Assembly (NCBI GenBank): GCA_030603635.1
Contig: JAUVXK010000007.1
Span: 1-49,659, forward strand
DNA: 49,659 nucleotides
Reading direction: 5' to 3'
Source: Burkholderiales bacterium
Lineage (GTDB): Bacteria > Pseudomonadota > Gammaproteobacteria > Burkholderiales > Burkholderiaceae_C
Shown here: piece after piece, positions 46,068 to 49,659 of the stretch
Layout: each line of letters starts with the position of its first letter
Numbering within the stretch: position 1 is the stretch's first letter
Position numbers and translations under genes: made by a program
Notes under the pieces: model-generated
Database searches by the model: none
The model's input: only the letters and a program-made list of their open reading frames with translations
Told to the model about the DNA's origin: nothing

Positions 46068-46856
46068 TCACCCCAGCGTCAGCACCACCGGGGCGTGGTC
46101 GCTGGGTTGGGGGTTCTTGCGCGGTGCGCGATCCACCTCGCAGGCGGTCGCGCTGGCCTTGAGCGCGTCGGTCACCAGGATGTGGTCGATGCGCAGGCCG
46201 CGGTTCTTCTGGAAGCCCAGCATGCGGTAGTCCCACCAGCTGAAGGTCTTGGGCGGGTGGGGGAACAGGCGGTGGGCGTCGTGCAGGCCCAGTGCGATGA
46301 GCGCCTGCAGGTGGGTGCGCTCCTCGCTGGTGCAGTGGATGGTTTCCCGCAGCCCGTCCGGGTCCCAGACGTCGGCGTCGTCAAAGGTGATGTTGTAGTC
46401 GCCCATGAGCGCCAGCCGGGGGTGCTGACGCAATTCGTCGGCCAGCCACTTGCGCAGGGCCTCCAGCCAGCGCATTTTGTACGCGAACTTGTCGGAACCC
46501 GGCGCCTGTCCGTTGGGGAAGTAGGCGCCGATCACGCGCAGGGCGTCATCGCCCTCTCCGTAGGTGGCGGCGATCACGCGGGACTGCTCATCGGGAAAGC
46601 CAGGGATGTTGCGCACCACGTCAGACGGCGGGGTGCGGGAGATCAGGGCCACGCCGTTGTAGGTCTTCTGCCCGAACCAGGCGGCGTGGTAGCCGGCCTC
46701 TTCGAAGGTCTGGGCGGGGAATTTGTCGTCGGTGAGCTTGAGCTCCTGCAGGGCCAGCACGTCCACCGGTGTGGTCTGGGCCTGTTTGGCCAGCCAGTCC
46801 AGCACCTGGGGCAGGCGCACTCCCAGGGAATTGATGTTCCAAGTTGCCAGTTTCAT
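46068..46856 (-). CDS. xth: Exodeoxyribonuclease III
   Basis: DNA repair enzyme of 262 residues (AP endonuclease and 3'-5' exonuclease) of the exonuclease III family. Conserved metal and catalytic segments are MKLATWNINSLGVRLPQ at the start, LQELKLTDDKFP (metal-binding Glu), LMGDYNITFDDADVW, RIDHILVTDAL and the C-terminal SDHAPVVL with the catalytic His. I chose ATG 46856 over an in-frame GTG 46862 because it begins exactly at the conserved MKLATWN. It is convergent with ntrC and divergent from the LytS-type kinase gene. Confidence 0.93.
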   Translation of the reverse strand: MKLATWNINSLGVRLPQVLDWLAKQAQTTPVDVLALQELKLTDDKFPAQTFEEAGYHAAWFGQKTYNGVALISRTPPSDVVRNIPGFPDEQSRVIAATYGEGDDALRVIGAYFPNGQAPGSDKFAYKMRWLEALRKWLADELRQHPRLALMGDYNITFDDADVWDPDGLRETIHCTSEERTHLQALIALGLHDAHRLFPHPPKTFSWWDYRMLGFQKNRGLRIDHILVTDALKASATACEVDRAPRKNPQPSDHAPVVLTLG

Positions 46857-46907
46857 GCGCACAATGTAAGCGATTCACCCGCGCCACCGTCTGCCACTGT
46901 CCCACCG

Positions 46908-47909
46908 ATGAAACCGCCGTTCGCCGCCTTACCCGACTTCCGCAACCTGGGGGTGTTGCTGCGGGTGCTGGTGGTGGCCGAGGGCCTGCGCCTGGCGGTG
47001 TGGTGGGTGCAGGAGCCGGGCTGGACCGCATGGTGGACCGGTTACCTGGGGCAGGCGCTGCTCTATGAACCCGCACTGCTCACCAGCGTGTTGCTCTTGT
47101 TCCTGCTGCAACCCTGGTTCGCGCGGACCTCTTATGGAAGGGGAGTGGTGGCTGTGATCGGCGTGGCTGCCTTGTCGGCCGTGGGCTGGCACGCCGGGGT
47201 GACTTGGGGGCTGGGTCTGGCGCTGCCGGTCACGGCCTGGCACAGCGCCACGGTGGCGGCCCTGGTGGCGGGCGCGGTGTTGTTCTATTTCAATTGGCGG
47301 CACCACCGCTTGTCGCCCGCGCTGGCCGAGGCCCGCGTCACGGCGTTGCAGTCTCGCATCCGGCCCCATTTTTTGTTCAACAGCCTCAACAGCGTCATGG
47401 CCCTGTTGCGCACCCAGCCGCGCCAGGCGGAGGTGGTGCTGCAGGATCTGGCGGACCTGTACCGCGCGCTGCTGTCCGATGCGCGGGCGCTGGTGCCACT
47501 GGCTCAGGAGCTGCAACTGGCCAAGGCCTATGTGGACATCGAGGCCGTTCGCCTGGGGGACCGGCTGCGCATGCACTGGTTGACCGACAACGCCCCCCGG
47601 GACGCTCTGGTGCCGCCGCTGCTGCTGCAGCCGTTGCTGGAGAATGCGGTGCGCTATGGGGTGGAGCCCACACCCGGCGGCGCGGACGTGACGCTCGAAA
47701 TCTACGCCGAGGACGATCGTTTGCTGATCTTTGTGCGCAACGACCTGCCCCCCGATGGGATGAGTGCCGTGGCCGGAGGCAACCACATGGCGCTAGGCAA
47801 CATCCGCGAGCGGCTGGAGCTGCATTTCGACGCCGAGGCGCAGCTCAAGCGCCACACCACCGAACGCGAGCATGTGGTGACGGTGCGGATTCCCCGGCGC
47901 ACGCGCTGA
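46908..47909 (+). CDS. LytS/FimS-type sensor histidine kinase
   Basis: Membrane sensor of 333 residues. The N-terminal 130 residues hold four to five hydrophobic helices with no obvious input domain. The His_kinase (PF06580) block follows, with the phospho-acceptor His154 in RIRPHFLFNSLNS and a C-terminal ATPase domain (PLLLQPLLENAVRYGVEP, then GNIRERL). Kinases of this family pair with LytTR regulators, and the only one in the window is the AlgR-like gene at 32147-32908. In Pseudomonas the equivalents (fimS-algR) are neighbours; here no regulator gene adjoins this kinase. The pairing is inferred. ATG 46908 was chosen as the first start of the hydrophobic protein. Confidence 0.9.
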   Translation: MKPPFAALPDFRNLGVLLRVLVVAEGLRLAVWWVQEPGWTAWWTGYLGQALLYEPALLTSVLLLFLLQPWFARTSYGRGVVAVIGVAALSAVGWHAGVTWGLGLALPVTAWHSATVAALVAGAVLFYFNWRHHRLSPALAEARVTALQSRIRPHFLFNSLNSVMALLRTQPRQAEVVLQDLADLYRALLSDARALVPLAQELQLAKAYVDIEAVRLGDRLRMHWLTDNAPRDALVPPLLLQPLLENAVRYGVEPTPGGADVTLEIYAEDDRLLIFVRNDLPPDGMSAVAGGNHMALGNIRERLELHFDAEAQLKRHTTEREHVVTVRIPRRTR

Positions 47910-47925
47910 ATCGCCGCAGTGGGGT

Positions 47926-49275
47926 TCAGACCAGGGCGGTTTCCGCGATCACCACTTCGCCGCGGAGCGAATGGGGCAGGGCTTGGGTGATCCGCACGTC
48001 CAGCATCTGACCGACCAGACGCGCGCCGTTCGGGCCCGCGTCGAAGTTGACGATGCGGTTGCATTCGGTGCGTCCCATCAGTTCCTGCGGGTTTTTCTTG
48101 GAGGGCCCGGTGACCAGAATGCGCTGCACCGTGCCCACCCGGCTGGCGCTGATGCGTTGCACGTTTTCCTCGATGGTGGCTTGCAGGTGCTGCAGCCGTT
48201 TAAGTTTGACCTCATGCGGGGTGTCGTCGGGCAGGTTGGCCGCCGGGGTGCCGGGGCGCGGGCTGAAGATGAAGCTGAACGAGCTGTCGTAGCCCACGTC
48301 GGTGATGAGCTTCATCATCTTCTGGAAGTCTTCTTCGGTTTCGCCGGGGAAGCCGACGATGAAGTCGCTGCTCATGGACAGGTCGGGCCGGATGGCGCGC
48401 AGCTTGCGGATGGTGCTCTTGTATTCCATCGCGGTGTAGCCGCGCTTCATGGCCATGAGGATCTTGTCGCTGCCGTGCTGCACGGGCAGGTGCAGGTGGC
48501 TCACCAGCTTGGGGATGCGGGCGTAGGCCTCGATCAGCCGGGGCGTGAACTCGTTGGGGTGGCTGGTGGTGTAGCGGATGCGCTCGATGCCGGGGATCTC
48601 GGCCACGTATTCCAGCAGCAGGGCAAAGTCGGCGATCTCGCCGCTGTCCCCCATCGGGTCGCGGTAGGCGTTGACGTTCTGGCCCAGCAGCGTGACTTCC
48701 TTCACGCCCTGGTCGGCCAGACCAGCGACTTCCACCAGCACGTCCTCGAACGGGCGGCTGAATTCCTCGCCCCGGGTATAGGGCACCACGCAGTAGCTGC
48801 AGTACTTGCTGCAGCCTTCCATGATGCTCACGAAGGCGCTGGCGCCGTCCACCTTGGCCGGGGGCAGGTGGTCGAACTTCTCGATCTCGGGGAAACGGAT
48901 GTCCACTTGCGGGCGGGCGGCGCGTTCGCGCTCTTCCAGCAACTGCGGCAGGCGGTGCAGGGTCTGCGGGCCGAACACCACATCCACGAAGGGCGCACGC
49001 TTGATGATCTCTTCGCCTTCCTGGCTGGCCACGCAGCCGCCCACGCCAATGAGGACGCCCTTTTTCTTCAGGTGCTTGACGCGGCCCAGGTCGCTGAATA
49101 CCTTTTCCTGTGCCTTTTCGCGTACCGAGCAGGTGTTGAAGAGGATGAGGTCGGCCTCGTCCACGTTCTGGGTGGGTTCGTAGCCCTGGGCGGCGCCCAG
49201 CACGTCGGCCATCTTGTCCGAGTCGTACTCGTTCATCTGGCAGCCGAAGGTTTTGATGAAGACTTTTTTGCTCAT
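47926..49275 (-). CDS. miaB: tRNA-2-methylthio-N6-dimethylallyladenosine synthase
   Basis: Radical-SAM methylthiotransferase of 449 residues that modifies A37 of tRNAs reading UNN codons. The N-terminal domain carries Cys12 ([12 protein letters not shown]), Cys49 (FNTCSVRE) and Cys81 (GGCVASQ), which bind the auxiliary 4Fe-4S cluster. The radical-SAM motif is CxxxCxxC at 155-162 (CSKYCSYC). A C-terminal TRAM domain (about 380-445) binds RNA. All six cysteines and the usual length are present. The ATG at 49273-49275 is the family's normal start. It is convergent with the kinase gene. Confidence 0.97.
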   Translation of the reverse strand: MSKKVFIKTFGCQMNEYDSDKMADVLGAAQGYEPTQNVDEADLILFNTCSVREKAQEKVFSDLGRVKHLKKKGVLIGVGGCVASQEGEEIIKRAPFVDVVFGPQTLHRLPQLLEERERAARPQVDIRFPEIEKFDHLPPAKVDGASAFVSIMEGCSKYCSYCVVPYTRGEEFSRPFEDVLVEVAGLADQGVKEVTLLGQNVNAYRDPMGDSGEIADFALLLEYVAEIPGIERIRYTTSHPNEFTPRLIEAYARIPKLVSHLHLPVQHGSDKILMAMKRGYTAMEYKSTIRKLRAIRPDLSMSSDFIVGFPGETEEDFQKMMKLITDVGYDSSFSFIFSPRPGTPAANLPDDTPHEVKLKRLQHLQATIEENVQRISASRVGTVQRILVTGPSKKNPQELMGRTECNRIVNFDAGPNGARLVGQMLDVRITQALPHSLRGEVVIAETALV

Positions 49276-49358
49276 GATCTGGCAGCGTGACTGGTGTGGA
49301 TCCAGGGGCTGTGGTGAAGTGGAAAGCCTTTGATTTTACTGGGCCACAGGCGCGTGCG

Positions 49359-49659
49359 TCAGGACGCGGCGAGGGCGATGCGAGCGGCCAGCCGAGCGCC
49401 GACGCGGGCCGTGAGGCCGTCGCGATCCAGTGTGGGGTTGAGTTCGGCGATGTCGGCGGCCACCACCTTGCGGCTGGCCAGCACCGTGTCGATCAGCGTC
49501 TGCACTGTGCCCAAGGGGACGCCGAGGGACGAAGGCGCGCTGACGCCGGGGGCCTGGCCACCGGGCAGCACGTCCAGGCACACCGTGAGGTACACCGCAT
49601 CGCAGGCCGCCAGATCCCGTTCCAGCACGGCACGCGCGGTGGCCACGCCCGATTCGGTC
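49359..49659 (-). CDS. hutG: Arginase-family hydrolase, C-terminal part (HutG-like formimidoylglutamase)
   Basis: Only the last 100 residues are in the window; the gene continues past the right edge. The fragment shows the ureohydrolase metal-site strand YLTVCLDVLPGGQAPGVSAP (Asp in the xxxDxD-like position) and the C-terminal VVAADIAELNPTLDRDGL, both typical of the arginase/agmatinase family. The VSAP and GVPL pattern fits HutG, which hydrolyses formiminoglutamate in histidine breakdown, but the rest of the hut genes would have to be seen to be sure. It ends 83 nt before miaB. Confidence 0.7.
   Translation of the reverse strand, partial: TESGVATARAVLERDLAACDAVYLTVCLDVLPGGQAPGVSAPSSLGVPLGTVQTLIDTVLASRKVVAADIAELNPTLDRDGLTARVGARLAARIALAAS

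Overview
The window is a GC-rich, densely packed chromosomal segment. Gene content and order point to a betaproteobacterium of the order Burkholderiales, most likely a Comamonadaceae (Hydrogenophaga/Acidovorax-like) member. This assignment comes from protein character and synteny read by eye, not from a search. Almost all of it is coding; no gene-free stretch exceeds 300 bases (the largest, about 250 bases, is 2572-2821). No insertion sequence, integrase, CRISPR array or rRNA was seen.

Left part (1-13.7 kb, metabolic and transport genes). A minus-strand ABC importer (binding protein, ATPase, permease) has a rho-independent terminator between its first two genes and an apparent frameshift in the permease. 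Next is an NCS2 purine/pyrimidine permease. The importer and the permease each carry a TGTATACA palindrome upstream, suggesting one shared regulator. An indolepyruvate:ferredoxin oxidoreductase pair (iorA, iorB) runs into a Bug/TctC-type binding protein and is divergent from a LysR regulator. maeB (malic enzyme) follows, then the ATPase of an iron-type ABC importer.

Middle part (13.7-30.6 kb). A Fur-box-like sequence separates the divergent FbpC-like ATPase and FbpB-like permease genes. A long minus-strand run then reads, in transcription order, moxR, a VWA-protein gene, tamA, tamB, tRNA-Arg(CCT), ktrB and ktrA. The tamB stop codon lies inside the tRNA gene and ktrB starts 8 nt after the tRNA 3' end. 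On the plus strand a di-heme cytochrome c is followed by a tightly coupled three-gene unit: TonB-dependent receptor, periplasmic binding protein and membrane diguanylate cyclase. This unit looks like an envelope-spanning sensor with c-di-GMP output and is the best candidate here for an undescribed system.

Right part (30.6-49.7 kb, mostly housekeeping). argH is divergent from an AlgR/LytTR-type response regulator, which leads into hemC, hemD, hemX and hemY. The order resembles Pseudomonas argH-fimS-algR-hemC, but the kinase is missing from its usual place and a LytS/FimS-type kinase gene lies 14 kb away. Then come a DUF2062 membrane protein, an RsuA-type pseudouridine synthase, an alpha/beta hydrolase, an EI24/CysZ-like membrane protein and a CinA-N-like protein. 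The nitrogen-control block glnA, a small exported protein, ntrB and ntrC follows, with a sigma-54 promoter and an NtrC-like site ahead of glnA. xthA, the LytS-type kinase, miaB and the 3' end of an arginase-family (HutG-like) gene close the window.
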